Assembly (NCBI GenBank): GCA_036505615.1
Contig: DASXTB010000350.1
Span: 1-33,983 of the forward strand
Direction: 5' to 3'
DNA: 33,983 nucleotides
DNA from: DASXTB01 sp036505615
GTDB lineage: Bacteria > Acidobacteriota > UBA6911 > JACQSX01
A model generated the notes under the pieces. That model had not been told where the DNA came from and ran no database searches. It saw only the letters and a program-made list of their open reading frames with translations. Positions 33,402-33,983 of this stretch are shown piece after piece. Within the stretch, counting starts at the first letter, position 1. Every line of letters begins with the position of its first letter. A program made the position numbers and the translations under genes.

Positions 33402-33830
33402 GGGAGCGCACGCTTCCAGCGTGCGGGTGCCGCGAAGCTGCGCCTGACGTCTTGAAGAAATTCAAGCAGGATGTAGCACGGTTTATCCGATCGGCAAGCG
33501 GCCAAGCCGGCCAGTAGAGTTTCTACATTTTGCCAGCGGAGAGACGGCCTGAGGTCCGTCTCCAGGCTGCTTTCAGCGGCCTTTGTCCGCGAAGCGGACC
33601 CTGGATTTGGACATTTTGGAGAGACGGCCGGTGGGCCGTCTCCTGCACGACATTTCCGGGGGGCCACAGGCGCCACCCCCGTCAGAGCCCGTCGTTTAAG
33701 CGACGGTTCCCGCCCACGTGTTTAATCTGCAGGACCCGTCGCTTACGCTCCGGGCTCTGACATACCGCTGGCGCTGCTCCGCAGCGCCTCGGCCGCTGAA
33801 AGCGGCCGCTGGAGTTTGGACATTATTTGC
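33402..33830. repeat. Modular hairpin array, cluster 3, with further palindromes
   Basis: After the receptor gene come GCACGCT-tcc-AGCGTGC (33407-33423), GAGACGG-CCGTCTC (33541-33562), GTCCGC-gaa-GCGGAC (33585-33599), the TTTGGACATTTTGGA spacer, GAGACGGCC-GGCCGTCTC (33621-33642), TGCACGA, a GTCAGAGCCC/GGGCTCTGAC pair (33679 and about 33760) with GTCGTTTAAGCGACGG inside it, and GGCCGCT-gaa-AGCGGCC (33791-33807). Modules of clusters 1 and 2 are present but in another order, and the spacer is inverted. Bases 33831-33983 contain nothing I can support. Confidence 0.8.
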
Positions 33831-33983
33831 GTTCTTTTGCAGTATCGCATATCGGTTTTTCGGGCCTTAATCGGTTTGAATCGGGCAAACAGACGTTTCG
33901 TTGTTATTTTCTATCCTCATGAGCCTGATCAGGTCGGTGAGCGAAGGCCGTTTGGCATTTCTTCTCCATTTAGGCAGTGGATG

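Noticed and set aside
33919..33983. Start of a protein gene running off the window end (ATG at 33919)
   Set aside because: Only about 21 codons are visible, with no ribosome-binding site or recognisable N-terminus; cannot be supported.

Overview
The window looks like a chromosomal segment of an Acidobacteriota bacterium, most like the Bryobacterales/Solibacter side of the phylum. This is inferred from gene content: three very large TonB-dependent-receptor-like outer-membrane proteins that start with a carboxypeptidase-regulatory-like domain (Oar type), a secreted BACON-domain protein, a sulfatase-TPR lipoprotein, two Gfo/Idh/MocA oxidoreductases, MacB-type permeases, and spacers full of dispersed palindromic repeats. 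No rRNA, tRNA, CRISPR array, phage or plasmid gene was recognised.

Layout. 1-9.8 kb: a secreted nitrilase-superfamily amidohydrolase, then two tandem paralogous TonB/Oar-like receptors (2193-5762 and 6161-9748), separated by a 67-bp triple tandem repeat and a 230-bp palindromic element. 9.9-14.5 kb: a VapBC-type toxin-antitoxin pair on the minus strand, a sulfatase-fold TPR lipoprotein and an exported TPR protein. 14.5-15.2 kb: a four-helix-bundle (S23/IVP family) gene bracketed by inverted arrays of a 7-bp AGTTGCC-like unit, filling the gap between two genes exactly. 15.2-18.0 kb: a Gfo/Idh oxidoreductase divergent from a secreted glycoside-hydrolase-like protein with an inserted carbohydrate-binding-like domain. 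18.0-22.1 kb: a cluster of GGGGACAGACCCC repeats, an MbfA-like ferritin/VIT1 iron-efflux protein, an exported Gfo/Idh homologue and a two-domain VOC protein. 22.2-23.1 kb: an IS200-like Y1 (HUH) transposase between inverted flanks of about 110 bp. 23.1-30.1 kb: a zinc-independent quinone oxidoreductase, the BACON protein, two MacB/FtsX permeases with no ATPase gene, an MHS-family MFS transporter and a small membrane protein. 30.2-33.4 kb: a third TonB/Oar-like receptor of another subfamily, followed by a further repeat cluster.

How it fits together. The protein genes suggest a heterotroph that takes up and processes carbohydrate or other organic polymers at the cell surface (receptors, GH-like protein, BACON protein, sugar-type oxidoreductases, sulfatase-fold lipoprotein), with separate iron-detoxification and export functions. 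Few genes form obvious operons.

The most distinctive part is the non-coding DNA. There are several unrelated repeat families, two with a plausible mobilising or associated gene inside: the Y1 transposase with its inverted flanks, and the S23 gene with heptamer arrays. A modular family of short hairpins recurs in the three clusters at 23.0, 28.2 and 33.6 kb. One repeat even seems to encode the signal peptide of a TPR protein. Functional names rest on motifs read by eye; no database search was possible.
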